A stretch of 64,000 nt of DNA from Phallusia mammillata (Eukaryota; Chordata; Ascidiacea; Phlebobranchia; Ascidiidae). Of the stretch, positions 47,001 through 59,060 are shown one piece after another. Location of the stretch: the NCBI GenBank assembly GCA_003260075.1, contig QLIY01000426.1, positions 1-64,000 of the forward strand, given 5' to 3'. Position 1 is the first letter of the stretch. Each line of letters starts with the position of its first letter. Under the pieces are notes generated by a model, which saw only the letters and a list, made by a program, of their open reading frames with translations, made no database searches and was not told where the DNA came from. A program made the position numbers and the translations under genes.

Positions 47001-50000
47001 TTGTTAGATATTGGCTCCAGGACGACCAGAGTGGGTTAATGAGGCATGTGATTGGAGATGTGACATATTAGTCTGTGTTATAGCTGCTCCAATAACGCTA
47101 AAAAAAGTATTTTGGTTTAAAAAAGCTATGCTGCCCCCCCCCCTGATTGGAGATGTGACATATTAGTCTGTGTTATAGCTGCTCCAATAACACTAAAAAA
47201 ACTATTTTGGTTTAACAAAGCTATGCTGTTTATACTATTTTTTTACTTTTTTACCTGTAGAGTAGACCTATACATATCAGTTGAATCCCTACACAAGTGT
47301 TCCATATCTTCACAGGTTGAAACTTTAGCAAAGCTTGGGTAACACTGCAGTTACAGTTGGGGTTAGGTATTATCATTAAAAATTCAAAGAAACTAACCCA
47401 AAAATGGGCATCTCAACCCTACCCCTGTTTGGCCGCCAATTAAATAATTTAGCTCCTGCACCACATATCGAAAATTAGCTAAATGTGCGGCTGACGTGAG
47501 TGATGGTGTAAGTAGCTCTATCAAGTTAAGACATCAATTTTAAATCCTTCTTAATTGTATCCTAAGATACTAGTATCGCACACTTGTACATAATGCCCTG
47601 GGATGTTTGGGAAGCCCTAACCTAAACCACCAATGTTTCACACGTACTTTAGTTGGGGTAAATTTCGCTTTAAAACTTACCTTTTCTTGCAGATTTGTGG
47701 TACTGTTTTGTGGCGTCTCAACAACAAATCAGCGAAGGTCCGTCAACAAGCAGCTGATCTCATCTCAAGGATATCGGTTGTAATGTTGGCTTGTCAGGAA
47801 GAGAAACTTATGGGCCATCTTGGTGTTGTGCTGTACGAATACCTGGGTGAAGAATATCCAGAGGTTCTGGGTTCAATCCTTCCCCCCCCCCGCAGATTTG
47901 TGGTACTGTTTTGTGGCGTCTCAACAACAAATCAGCGAAAGTTCGTCAGCAAGCAGCTGATCTCATCTCACGGATATCGGTTGTCATGTTGGCTTGCCAG
48001 GAAGAGAAACTTATGGGTCATCTTGGTGTTGTATTGTACGAATACTTGGGTGAAGAATATCCAGAGGTTCTGGGTTCAATCCTCGGTGCCCTTAAATCCA
48101 TTGTCAATGTCATAGGTATGTTTCTCTGATGTCGTAGTTCACATAAAAGGTACAAATTTGCAAGTGTTTGTTTAGCAAAGCACCAAGTATTGAAGACAAA
48201 CATTAGATGCTTGGTGGTCTAACAAACAAATCGTCTGAAGTTCCCCCCCCCCAGTTCACATAAAAGGTACAAATTTGCAAGTGTTTGTTTAGCAAAGCAC
48301 AAGGTATTGAAGACAAACATTAGATGCTTGGAGGTCTAATAAACAAATCGTCTGAAGTGTTACCGTATTTTCACATATTTGTATGGTAGAAAAAACCCAC
48401 ACAGACATCTAAATCGACGAAAGATGATTGACCCCCCCCCCCCCCCCGTCCCCCAAAACACCTTAAAAAAAACACTGGACATGTGATGAATATCCTATGT
48501 TCTCGTAATACAAATTCTTGTAAATTGTGTAATCTGCCGGATTTTAAAAAAAAAATAGGTTTTCAAATTTTTCCAATTCCAAAAGTTTTCAAATTTTTGG
48601 TTTGCAAAACTCTTTGTATCGAATACAGCAATGATTTTATCTGGCAAACTACATTTTTTACATTTTCATCACAGGAATGCACAAGATGACCCCTCCAATC
48701 AAGGACTTGCTTCCCAGACTGACTCCTATTCTTAAGAACAGACATGAGAAGGTTCAGGAAAACTGTATTGATCTTGTGGGAAGAATTGCTGATCGTGGAG
48801 CAGAATACGTCAGCGCCAGAGAGTGGATGAGAATTTGTTTTGAACTTCTCGAGCTTCTCAAAGTAAGTATTGAAGATAAGGGCTTAATTAAGTAAAACGC
48901 ATTTAATGTTTGTAAATGTTGTGATTTGGCAAAAACCAGGTATTGAATAACAATATTTTAATCCTGTTGACGTTCTAACGAGCTTTTGTGATATTGTCTG
49001 GTGCAGAATGGTTGCAGAAGGAAAAAAATATCACCAAATGTACATAAAAATACTTTCGGTAGCAGATTTACCATTGCTTGAGCCTTAAGCTATGTGGGGT
49101 TAAAAAATGTCAAACGTTAAAATTGACCAGGGGTCAGGGGTCACGGTGGTTACTTTCAGCTTAACATCCCATTTGTTGGTGTCAAAAATTGGCTTTGCTT
49201 TGGGTATTATTCCATCAAAAACAAACAGTCCATAGCAAATCAACACATAGATACTGCGACCATTGTGTATCAATTCTTGAACTTTTTACTTTTCTAATTT
49301 AAAAATGAATTTTGCTCCCAAACGTAGTTCCATGTATTGTGAGACCGAGTTCCATCAATCTAGCTTTTTTAAATCGCCTATTGGGGTCGGCGATACCGCT
49401 TTTGAGAACCACTGATAACCACATTGTAAGTCTTTAGGCCGATTCTGCTTGTCCAGCCTTGTAAGCACGAAGAAGTTGGGCAAAATATGGTAAAATTGGG
49501 TAAAGTCAAGCCCGATTCAAGTCCGTTTTATTAAAAGTCAACCCCGAACCCTTATTCAACCCGAAAAATCCGGCCCTACTCTGCACTAGTATGTAATATA
49601 CTTAATATCTAACACCTTAACCTTTACAGGCTCACAAGAAGTCGATTCGTCGTGCCACCGTCAACACCTTTGGTTACATTGCCAAAGCTATCGGTCCTCA
49701 CGACGTACTGGCAACACTTCTTAACAATCTGAAGGTTCAGGAGAGACAAAACAGGGTCTGCACCACGGTTGCCATAGCGATAGTGGCTGAAACCTGTTCA
49801 CCGTTCACAGTATTGCCTGCACTCATGAATGAATACAGAGTGCCAGAACTGAATGTACAGAATGGTGTGCTTAAGGTATTTGTGAAGTTTTGGGGCTTAG
49901 TGGTGTAAAGTGAAACAAAATATGTGATTTATTTAAAAACATGTCTACAAGAGAACTTGTATATGTAGCATACATCATGCAGACGTTTTAACAATCACTG

Positions 50001-52125
50001 TTGTCATCATCAGTGCATGTTGTCAATCTCCATGATATATTCTACATATACAAGTACTCTAGCAGTTTTGTTTTCTTTTAAAAATCCGTGTATAGTGTTC
50101 CTAAATACTTGATATAGTTAAATAACTTGGAATTTTATTGAAGGGATATTTCGGTTTGTTGGTCCATTAACGCTTTTTCTTACTTAGTTTTTGGCCGGGC
50201 TAAGGACTTTGGTTCAAAAGTATTGTTTTAAGTAAAATAAAATCTTACCTAAAATGGTAATTGTTTCAATTGTGACCTCATTTACCGTTTATTAGTAAAA
50301 ATATAGCGTGCAGTGTAACACAGTACGTAAGATAAGTGCTCCCCCCCCCCCTGTTGTCAATCTCCATGATATATTCTACATATACAAGAACTCTAGCAGT
50401 TTTGTTTTTCTTTTAAAAATCCGTGTATAGTGTTCCTAGATACTAGATATAGTTAAAGAACTTGGAATTTTATTGAAGGGATATTTCGGTTTGTTGGTCC
50501 ATTAACGCTTTTTCTTACTTAGTTTTTGGCCGGGCTAAGGACTTTGGTTCAAAAGTATTGTTTTAAGTAAAATAAAATCTTACCTAAAATGGTAATTGTT
50601 TCAATTGTGACCTCATTTACCGTTTATTAGTAAAAATATAGCGTGCAGTGTAACACAGTACGTAAGATAAGTGCTCGACCAAGCACAACCTCATACAGTT
50701 CTGACAAATTTCTATTGCACAAAATTGTTTGTTTTTCCTTACTAACTATCTACACCTTTTAACCAGGCGATGTCTTTCCTTTTTGAATACATCGGCGAAA
50801 TGGGCAAGGACTACATTTACGCTGTTGTTCCATTGTTTGAGGATGCTCTTATGGAAAGAGATTTGGTCCATCGTCAAATTGCGTCAGCAGCTATAGGGCA
50901 CATGTCGCTCGGAGTATTTGGGTTTGGCTGTGAGGACGCACTCAATCACTTACTTAACTATGTATGGCCAAATGTTTTCGAAACTTCGCCCCATGTTATA
51001 CAGGTATGTGGATTGCATGTTGATCATATATGTTCCTTTGTTAAGTCGCAAGTGCTCGGGCTATGGATCTTCCCCCCCCCCATTGCATGTTGATCATATA
51101 TGTTCCTTTGTTAAGTCGCAAGTGCTCGGACTATTGTGCTGTACAGGTCTGTGCGTAATTTGTTACCACGCTGTGCAAAATAACAATACGTTATATAAGA
51201 CGGGCAATCCAAGGTTGAATTAGATTATGCGACAATCTAACTCTATGGTTCGTAATAGCTCTGCCTCATGATGAATTTGTATGTAGTCGTTATTATGGCC
51301 CCCCTTGACTGAAGAGGACACGTATTGTTTTGTCTGTATTTTTCCCCAGTGTAACGCTGGGTTTATTCCAATCGTTTTGTCATGAAAAAAATGCTTCAAA
51401 CTTGTTTAAATTTACGAACATGTTTGTTATTGACCTGAAGTTGATTTTCCCAAAGTTTGACCCTGGTTGACCCAAAGGTACCCCAACATGCCCCCAAAAC
51501 GTTCATTTTAAAAAAATGGCTATACTTACTATAGTTCACGATCCAGGAGTTTTTTTTCTTATTTTTTTGACCATATCCTATAAATTTGCTCGACTGTAAT
51601 GGACCTCAGATGCGTTAAATCTAACCTTACTGTGTTATACATCTTCAGGCTGTAATGTCGGCAATCGACGGATTCCGGGTATCTTTGGGCCCTACCCGCT
51701 TGCTCCAGTACTGTCTGCAAGGCCTGTTCCACCCCGCCAGAAAGGTAAGTTGAAAACACAATAGCCAATTTGCCAGGTCAGTGAATTCAAAATCTTTTTG
51801 TATTTCCCCCCCCCCTGTTATACATCTTCAGGCTGTAATGTCGGCAATCGACGGATTCCGGGTGTCTTTGGGTCCTACTCGCTTGCTCCAGTACTGTCTG
51901 CAAGGCCTTTTCCATCCCGCCAGAAAGGTAAGTTACAAACACAATAGTAAATTTGCCAGAACAGTGTTTCCAAAAATGTTTGTATTGTAGGTGCGGGATG
52001 TGTATTGGAAAATATACAATGGAGTTTACATTGGTGCCCAGGACTCACTTATCCCAGCCTATCCACGTATTTATAATGATGACAAAAATCAATATGTGAG
52101 ATACGAATTGGATTACATTCTATAA
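38392..52125 (+). CDS. SF3B1: Splicing factor 3B subunit 1 (SF3b155)
   Basis: Core U2 snRNP protein that clamps the branch site in the nucleus. I read 22 exons, with ends: 38392-38613, 39075-39176, 39535-39714, 39858-39967, 40054-40940 (inflated), 41146-41356, 41909-42099, 42568-42675, 42984-43186, 43358-43469, 43866-43988, 44418-44533, 45048-45201, 45527-45685, 45934-46026, 46805-46975, 47896-48115, 48675-48862, 49630-49875, 50767-51003, 51832-51927 and 51991-52125 (stop). The order is an N-terminal acidic region, [19 protein letters not shown]-rich repeats (RWDETP), [14 protein letters not shown], then the HEAT repeats to YELDYIL. Residues mutated in human cancers lie in conserved text: [10 protein letters not shown] (R625), ARHTGIKI (H662, K666) and EDEQQK|VRT (K700). 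LISR (human R1074, drug-binding) is also kept. Exons 5, 15, 17 and 21 are duplicated wholly or partly at C-run seams. An AATAAA lies at 52750-52755. Confidence 0.97.
38781..38846. repeat. Three TTCTCGAGAA palindromes in SF3B1 intron 1
   Basis: TTCTCGAGAA occurs at 38782-38791, 38815-38824 and 38836-38845 with TTCGAG and TCTCGA fragments between. It is a compact palindrome cluster inside the first intron. Function unknown; it could be part of a fold-back repeat. Confidence 0.5.
40195..40665. repeat. Duplicated part of SF3B1 TP-repeat exon
   Basis: 40195-40425 is repeated as 40436-40665 with scattered, mostly silent changes. The join is ten C (40426-40435), which shifts the frame: one frame stops at 40474 and another continues. 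Removing one copy plus the C run restores a normal TP-repeat exon ([23 protein letters not shown]), so this is an assembly artefact. Confidence 0.88.
40977..41045. other. Run of 69 C in SF3B1 intron 5
   Basis: Begins 37 bases after the donor of exon 5. Treated as gap filler; intron length here is unknown. Confidence 0.72.
46382..46440 (+). repeat. Partial second copy of SF3B1 exon 15 end
   Basis: After a ten-C run (46382-46391), 46392-46431 repeats the end of exon 15 and its GTAAGT donor. The following intron sequence resembles 46033-46320. It is an allelic duplicate and would add no coding sequence. Confidence 0.8.
47050..47235. repeat. Intron 16 duplication across a 10-C seam
   Basis: 47050-47133 recurs as 47144-47230 with two or three substitutions. 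Confidence 0.75.
47693..48115 (+). repeat. SF3B1 exon 17 present twice
   Basis: 47693-47881 (truncated before the donor) and 47896-48115 (complete) both encode [20 protein letters not shown] and what follows. Differences are synonymous (for example GTCCGTCAA against GTTCGTCAG). The ten-C run at 47882-47891 joins them. Only the second copy has a splice donor. Confidence 0.85.
48130..48447. repeat. Intron 17 duplication and 16-C run
   Basis: 48135-48242 recurs as 48253-48358 around ten C (48243-48252). A further run of sixteen C is at 48432-48447. Confidence 0.75.
48863..49629. other. SF3B1 intron 18, nothing recognised
   Basis: A 767-base intron. I recognise no exon. A stretch near 49370-49420 (GGGGTCGGCGATACCGC, GAGAACCACTG) looks like an hAT-type end without a clear partner. 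Confidence 0.4.
49982..50692. repeat. Intron 19 duplication across an 11-C seam
   Basis: 50013-50340 recurs as 50352-50682 (TGTTGTCAATCTCCATGATA onward). The upstream part contains ACAATCACTGTTGTCATCATCAGTGCA, a motif that also occurs near 33645, 35318 and 57532 and marks an interspersed repeat. Confidence 0.78.
51649..51927 (+). repeat. SF3B1 exon 21 present twice
   Basis: 51649-51744 and 51832-51927 are both complete 96-nt exons with AG and GTAAGT. They encode the same protein ([20 protein letters not shown]) with silent differences. They look like alternative exons but flank a ten-C seam (51806-51815) and repeat intron sequence too, so they are alleles. Confidence 0.85.
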
Positions 52126-53142
52126 TTTAATGGAAGGAAAATCTGTACAATAGCTTGAGTTTTGCGAAACGCCTTGTTTTTTGGTGTGAAAGTTCAAAAA
52201 AGCTGTACAGCATATTGATTTGGGCCATTTGTTTTCGCTGTACAGTTTGGGTTTTCGGATTTTGTAGCGATTTTGCTGTGAAATTTTTTAACAAATTAGA
52301 TGTTCATCAAAAACTTTCCAAACCTTTCAAACAACGTTGCCTAACTTAATTTTATAGAATAGCTGTATATACACCCCAAACGGATGGCTAGTCACCCCCC
52401 CCCCGGAAAATCTGTACAATAGCTTGAGTTTTGCGAAACGCCTTGTTTTTTGTGTGTAAAAGTTCAAAAAGCTGTACAGCATTTTGATTTGGGCCAAATT
52501 TACGTTTTTCGCTGTACAATTTGGGTTTTCGGGTTTTGTAGCGATTTTGCTGTGAAAACTATTTAGATGTTCATCAAAAAATTTTCCAACGCTTTTAAAC
52601 AACGTTGCCTAACTTAGTTTTATAGAATAGCTGTATATACACCCCAAACGGATGGCTAGTCGAAAAAGAAAAATAAGTAAGCTTTTTCGCAGAAACTTTA
52701 AAATACAACAAATTAAACATATTTACGTTTTCATGAATTGAGCGTCGCAAATAAAATTGTAAATATTATGATGGCTTGAGTTTGTTTTTTGTGAAGGTTC
52801 ACCAAACTACGGCCTATGTGGCCCTCGCATGTCATTTTTAATGCTAACCAGCCCGCTGTGAAGAAAGTTTGGTGGGCCTGCTCTCACCTAAACTATAAAC
52901 GAATCTGGTTATCGCATGTCTAATTTGCCCAATTATTCAGGCGATAACTCAAAAGAGTTTACAAATCCCGTGCAGTAACACAGAATGTGCGATTAACCGG
53001 ACTATTGTGTGCGGATTTCCTATCCGAGTAGTTCGAACAAAAAATGCCTGTGTTACTTTGGCCGTTTTGTTTGTGTGCCGGCCTGCCCTTTTGCCACGAA
53101 CAATATGACCGGGTGGTTAGCAAAACCGCTTTGTGTTTAGAA
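52126..53142. other. SF3B1 3' flank with a duplicated segment
   Basis: 52130-52394 recurs as 52405-52665 across a ten-C run (52395-52404). Part of this is probably the SF3B1 3' UTR; AATAAA is at 52750-52755. From 52800 the CGGCCTATGTGGCCCTC stretch is hAT-like. No gene recognised. Confidence 0.5.
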
Positions 53143-53440
53143 CAGTGATCTCAAACTATGTGGCGTGAGAGGTTTCCAAGTATGCCGCAAAATATTCCCT
53201 GTTTCAAAGTGCAAATATTCCCTGGTGATTTAGGATTCAAGACTAAATACTGACGTGCATGGCAACATTCCAAAGCTCATATTTTTGTTGTTGGTAATGC
53301 AAAGCATCCTTACTCACCAGCATAAAGTTGTAAATTGACATTCTTTGAACAAATTTTTTATGTTTACCGGCGAAGTTTGCCGCGAAAGGAAATTTTAGTT
53401 ATTTGATGGGCCGCATGCTTAAAAAGTTTAAGAACCACTT
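53143..53440. mobile_element. hAT-type MITE
   Basis: Begins CAGTGATCTCAAAC, ends GTTTAAGAACCACTT. Flanks GTTTAGAA (53135-53142) and GTTTGGAA (53441-53448) match at 7 of 8. Confidence 0.72.
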
Positions 53441-55477
53441 GTTTGGAAGGTTGTTTGTTCTAATCGTGTCCCGACCGTATGTGTGTTACCTAAGCAAGAA
53501 ACTTGAGCGGCATGACCCAAACTCAATACTTGAGGAATTTGAACTACACTAAAGTCACTAACTCTCAGAGTAGAATAATCAATCAAATAGAAGTATAAAT
53601 TAAATACTTGCAATAAAACGTCCCCACCCTGCCTAAAAATCAACAAACTAGGCTACTCCCAACTTGCTTCCGCTAGATGGCGAAAAAGATCGATTAACCT
53701 CCTGAAGTTGGTGTTTCTTAAATTTTCTTAACTGAATAGGAAGGCATTTCTTTCGTTTAGGAAAATGGTTTTAAGCAAAGAACAATTTTCTTTCGTACAT
53801 CACCAACCAATACTTGGTAAACGTTAAATATTCACCCTTTTTTTAAGAAATGTATATGCTAAATTCATGTAAGAGAACAGAATTATTTTTCAAGTTATTT
53901 TTAATCGAAGTGCGATTTTTTTCCGACTAATGTGTCACACGCTTATACTTCGAATGAAACGTGTAACAAATAGGTCTATTTGACTACGCTATAGCGTTTA
54001 AAACAGTGCTTCTCACATTTTAAATGTACAGGCGTGCATTTCAACACTGGTTTGAATTACTACACTAACAATTTAACAGTACGTGAAGCATAGATAACTT
54101 ATGGCGAAAAGTTTTCTTTCTGTAGTGAAACCTGTTTTCACGATAGCAAAATATAAATAAAATGCAATGCAGCTTAGCTACTTTATCACTGCAGCCATCT
54201 TACCAGTTGAAGTACCCAATTTATGAGTGCTTTATTGCACATTCCCATGTTACACATTCCCACGTAACATTGATTAATTTTTGCGTTATGGGATTTAAGT
54301 GTATTATAGGCATATTTCCGTAATGTATTATCTACTCCAACTGTATTCCCAAACCGCCCATACATATCCTTCAGCAAGTGTTACGTCACAAGCGTCGCGT
54401 TTGTGACGTAACGAGGTGCGTTTAATGGCGAACGCGTGTTAAGATATCGACCAAATTCCTTTGTGGCCGTCCGATGCTTGTTTTCGCAAAACGGCAAAGC
54501 TTCCTAATCAGTTAAAACACATCGCGTGTCCTTGCTATGACCTTTGATTAGGAATTGTCTTTTGGGATTTTCGCATATATGAGACATGTTGCTTTGAATA
54601 CTTTGTGATAAAAAGCCAAGAATATTCTTGAAATAGACTAAAACCGACAGCTTTTGTACACCTGCGTGTAGAACCAGTGCCAAAATTCTGTATATACGTT
54701 AACACAACACCAGATAAAGGTATTGTGACAACCTAAGAGTACTCAAATGTAATTAAATCTGAAAAATCAATTGCCAAAACGGAAACTCAATCTTTTAGGC
54801 AAGTACTTTATTCAACGATATTAAAGAAATTCAAGCTTATACAAACAGGCCATTAATCCAAATAATAACGATTCTCCGAAATGCATCGGTACAAAACAAA
54901 AAAGCAACCGTTTCTACTTTATTTCCATATCGACCAGTATATTTAGCCTAATTTGAAATTTGGACCGTGGAAAATTGTTTCAATATTCAGCCAAAAACAA
55001 AAAGTGGTTGATAAAACTAGTGGAAATTGGGTCTTGTTATATTTTTCTTGCAAAAATCTACATTGGAATTGATTTTTTTGGCCCCTATCGTTAATACTAC
55101 AACCAAGTCAATTTAGCTTAGGGATTTTTAACCCGATATGATGCAAGTTTGAGCCGGCGGAGTCAATTGCAATAAAACCCGCGACACAAAAGTCAAAACT
55201 CAAACCCAATGTGTTGTGACACCCCAATTATAGGGCTGCCAAAAGCTATATGATAGCACTATGTGCATTCGCTTTGGGACATCAAAAATTAATTATCACC
55301 TAAATTGGTATCTTGTCAAATGAGTCTCGTCAAACCCGATGTCGGATCACAGCAGGCGGATTTGTCCGGATTATCATTATTTACGCTTGTTGTTTATACG
55401 AAACCAAAGGTAGGGGTTAAGCAGGCAAAACAAGCTGCTAAACTCTTCGCAAAGGCCGAAAGACTTTTCGTGGTCCG

Positions 55478-55478
<1 letters not shown>
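53441..55478. other. Intergenic, no gene recognised
   Basis: Two kilobases of AT-rich sequence with no exon, RNA gene or bounded repeat that I can support on either strand. The minus-strand frames at 53428-53646 and 54186-54377 show no family features. Confidence 0.45.

Positions 55479-55560
<82 letters not shown>
55479..55560. other. Run of 82 C, probable gap filler
   Basis: Followed 160 bases later by a ten-C seam (55722-55731) at which 55613-55715 recurs as 55732-55836. Long proline or glycine ORFs across it are artefacts. Confidence 0.75.
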
Positions 55561-55924
55561 TATACATATATGTATACATAAGAAGTCATGCTTTAGAAAC
55601 GGATGCTGTTTCATATTGGTGTAGAAACGACACAATATGTACATCATTTTATTCTATAAAAGCCGCGAACAATTATTTACCTTTCTTGGCACTGCGAGTA
55701 GCTTAGCCTATTAGCATTGCACCCCCCCCCCTATTGGTGTAGAAACGACACAATATGTACATCATTTTATTCTATAAAACCCCCGAACAATTATTTACCT
55801 TTCTTGGCGCTGCGAGTAGCTTAGCCTATTAGCATTGGCAATTCCAACTTCTTAGCAACTGCATGTTTTTGAACAAACGGTTTTCTGCCATTAAAACCAT
55901 GGCAAACTTTTAAACAAACCAAAA

Positions 55925-56090
55925 TGTTGACTGCAGACAGTGTACACTGCTTTGACCTATAAGGTCTCATCAATGCAGCTCGTGACAAGACATTAACCGT
56001 GCAAGCCTGTGATTCTAACAAACTGGAATTTCGTGACTTGGCAATACTAGATGAGATCTTATAGATCGTGTGCACTGTCTGTCATTGTGT
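55925..56090. repeat. Interspersed fold-back repeat copy
   Basis: Starts CAGACAGTGTACACTGC, contains ATAAGGTCTCATCAATGCAGC, ends GTGCACTGTCTG. The ends are complementary. Same family as about 11879, 23650 and 27440. Confidence 0.6.
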
Positions 56091-56233
56091 TGCTTTAACA
56101 AAAATGTATTTCTCGACAGAGATAGATTGAAGGAAGTGTCCAACTTAATAGAAGTTTATAAAATTTGAAATGAAAGACATAGACGGATAAATATATAGGC
56201 TATATGTTTTGTTAAGTATGATTGCAAGTATAA

Positions 56234-56365
56234 CCGAGTATTGTTTATCCAGCAGTTTGTCTTGCAAGATATGTCATTATCCTGATGAAGGCGTCTTGTA
56301 TAGGACGTCGGATTCGAAACGATGATTGTTGTTGATAATAAAACTGCTGGGTGAGAAATACTCGG
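56234..56365. repeat. Fold-back element with complementary ends
   Basis: CCGAGTATTGTTTATCCAGC at the left pairs with GCTGGGTGAGAAATACTCGG at the right. The interior CCTGATGAAGGCGTC ... GGACGTCGGATTCGAAACG resembles the sequence near 3790-3832, so it is a dispersed family. Confidence 0.65.
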
Positions 56366-57020
56366 TTATTGTTAATATGTATAGGCCTACTCGGTTATTA
56401 TTATTGTGAGTATTGTTCAAAATCTGGCATGCAATTCCACATGAGGCTTTGAGTGCTGTCGTTTCAAGTTAGTCTAGGTTTGTCAGGTCAAGTATACCCA
56501 ATCTATACTAGCTCGTTCCAATGACAGACCTTCTCATTATCGGAATGCATTTGTGACAGCAGTTCGAGTTTAAATTAATTTTTCCAATCAACGTGATATA
56601 TGCACCAGCGGTTCATCTCGTATACTGCCCACAATCGATGGTGCTCAATTAGCGCAACAGTCCAGAAGGCCAAGTTCTCTTATTCAATCATTCAGTCCAG
56701 AAGATGCGGCTAAAGATTAGGGGATGTCCCACTATGCGCTGGTAACCGGTTTTCGATCTTAGCAAGCAATTGACGTTTTTATTACCTTCGATTGGGGAGG
56801 CCTCGCCATCGCTTAATTGCGACAAATTGATTTTTTTGTACTTTTTGCTTGTGGCACACGCCAAGACGTTTCCGAAAATAGACGCTTCAAGTTTTGAAAG
56901 AAAAATAACCCCAGAATTTCCGAATTACTGAAAGCAATTTGCTGATTGTAAAAAACTAAGCAAACCTACGGAAAGATGTGGCAACTTTAGGTGAAACTAC
57001 GGAATATAAACTCATTAGAA

Positions 57021-57245
57021 CAGTGGTTCTTAATTGTGTTTGGCCATGATCCACTGGCCCGATTAAAAGAATGTCGTTCTATGTTTGAGTTTTTCAGTAA
57101 AGTAAGCATACACAACAATCATTTTGGGTTGAAATATATTTCTTTGAAACCGATTTCAAGAAGTGAAATAAAATCATTCACAGGAAACATTTTGACCATC
57201 TTTCAATATCTAATTTGTCCATGGACCACCAGTTGAGAACCATTG
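57021..57245. mobile_element. hAT-type MITE, no clear target duplication
   Basis: Begins CAGTGGTTCTTAATTGTG, ends AGTTGAGAACCATTG. The ends are complementary in the usual hAT manner, but the flanking 8-mers do not match, so the borders may have decayed. Confidence 0.6.
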
Positions 57246-57268
57246 TTTTAAAGTTAGTTTTTAACTAG

Positions 57269-59060
57269 CCCCCCCCCCTGCAATCACAAAAATATCAGTA
57301 ATATTCTAATGTAGTTGTGGAATTGACATTCTATTTCGTTGTAATAATATGTTAATCCGTCTATTCGACAAAATTATTTATTGCAGGGTTTTGGTAGAAA
57401 ATTTGTGTTGAAACTAAGCCTATTTAAAAAAATATTGGCTGTAGTAATAAGCAATGGTGTGGTGACAATTAAAACTAAAGTTTGTCTTAATTCTTTGCGT
57501 TTCCCCCCCCCCATACATCGTTCAGACGTTTCGACAATCTCTGTTGTCATCATTAGTGCAGGTGATGCAAAAAAAAATACTTTTTAAGTCCGTGTATAGT
57601 GTTCCTGAGTTTTAAACAGTTTCTTGAGTCCATGTAATTACAAAAATATTTTTTTAGGTTCAAGTATTTTAACACTAACACATGACAAGACCCAAAAGGC
57701 CCAAACCGCACTGTCAAGACTAAAACACGGGAATGCTTTCCCTAAATGCCGGCTCAACAGAGATGGATCGGTATGTGGGGATTGATTCTTGTATCTCGTG
57801 TCTGCATTTCACTGCTTTGAGCGCTGGACGGGAAAAAATGAAGCCACTGTGAAGGTGAAACCAAGGGAAGAAGTTTTGGGTCGAGAAAAGGATAGAAGTG
57901 AAATTGTGAAACCAGTTGGATGTCCACACAGGTTTAGCCGCGGAAGGTTCTGGAAGGGCCGGTTTCTATACTGTTTGATTCGATATAAGTTAAGTGTTAG
58001 TTGGATGGGAAAAATCTTCGAGTAAAATTTTAATAGCGTCAAATGTTGTAAAGACCTAACTGATAAAGCATGTTAATTTTCAGTGCAAGATGGGGTTACC
58101 TTATTACTACAAAAAATAAAAAGTTTAATTTGTAACTATTTAAGTAAGGATTAAGGGGAAGAGATGTTTTTTAAGTAATTCACAACATAAAAGAAGATAT
58201 AATTTAAGAAATTTAATTTTAATATAAAAACATTCTTCGGTTATAAACAAAACCTTTTTATAAAATTTTAGAATATGGTTTTAAAAATGAAACGAACGCA
58301 GTAAAACCAACAAAAATAACTTTTACTGATGTTGTAATTAAATATTCGGGGTTAACACAGTTTTCAGCCCGAAATGGAAACATCACTTTTCAATATAGAC
58401 TCTATATTATAGGGCGTCGAAACATAACAGAATTATAAATATACGACTTGCTTATAGTAATTAGGGCAGGATTTTTTTAGATAACGCATAGTAAAAAGGT
58501 CGGGCGAATGTTACGTGATACCAAAATAGAGCCCCCCCCCCTAAATATTCGGGGTTACACAGTTTTCAGCCCGAAATGGAAACATTACTTTTCAATATAG
58601 AGCGTCGAAACATAGAACAATTATAAATATACGACTTGCTTATAGTAATTAGGGCAGGATTTTTTTTAGATAACGCGTAGTAAAAAGGTCGGGCGAATGT
58701 AACGTGATACCAAAATAGAACCCCCCCCCCGAAGGGCCGGTTTCTATACTGTTTGATTCGATATAAGTTAAGTGTTAGGTGGATGGGAAAAATCTTCGAG
58801 TAAAACTTGAATAGCGTCAAATGTTGTAAAGACTTAACTGATAAAGCATGTTAATTTTCAGTGCAAGATAGGGTAACCTTATTACTACAAAAATTAAAAA
58901 GTCTAATTTGTAGCTATTTAAGTAAGGATTAAGGGGAAAAGATGTTTTTTAAGTAATTCTCAACATAAAAGAAGATATAATTTAAGAAATTTAATTTTGA
59001 AATAAAAATATTCTTCGGTTATAAACAAAACTTTTTTACAATGTTAGACCCCCCCCCCCA
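57269..59060. repeat. Mosaic of duplicated segments between C runs
   Basis: C runs at 57269, 57503, 58532, 58721 and 59049 separate pieces. About 58343-58531 recurs as 58542-58720, and about 57955-58260 recurs as 58731-59040. A plus-strand frame at 57789-58025 is open but unrecognised, and its end is within the duplicated part. The segment may be upstream sequence of the cholinergic locus. Confidence 0.65.

Noticed and set aside
51649-51927. Two copies of SF3B1 exon 21 as mutually exclusive alternative exons
   Set aside because: They encode the same residues, flanking intron is also repeated, and a ten-C seam separates them; allelic contigs explain this better.
57789-58025. Plus-strand 78-codon ORF near the transporter as a choline acetyltransferase exon
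   Set aside because: Its residues do not match any conserved choline acetyltransferase segment that I know.
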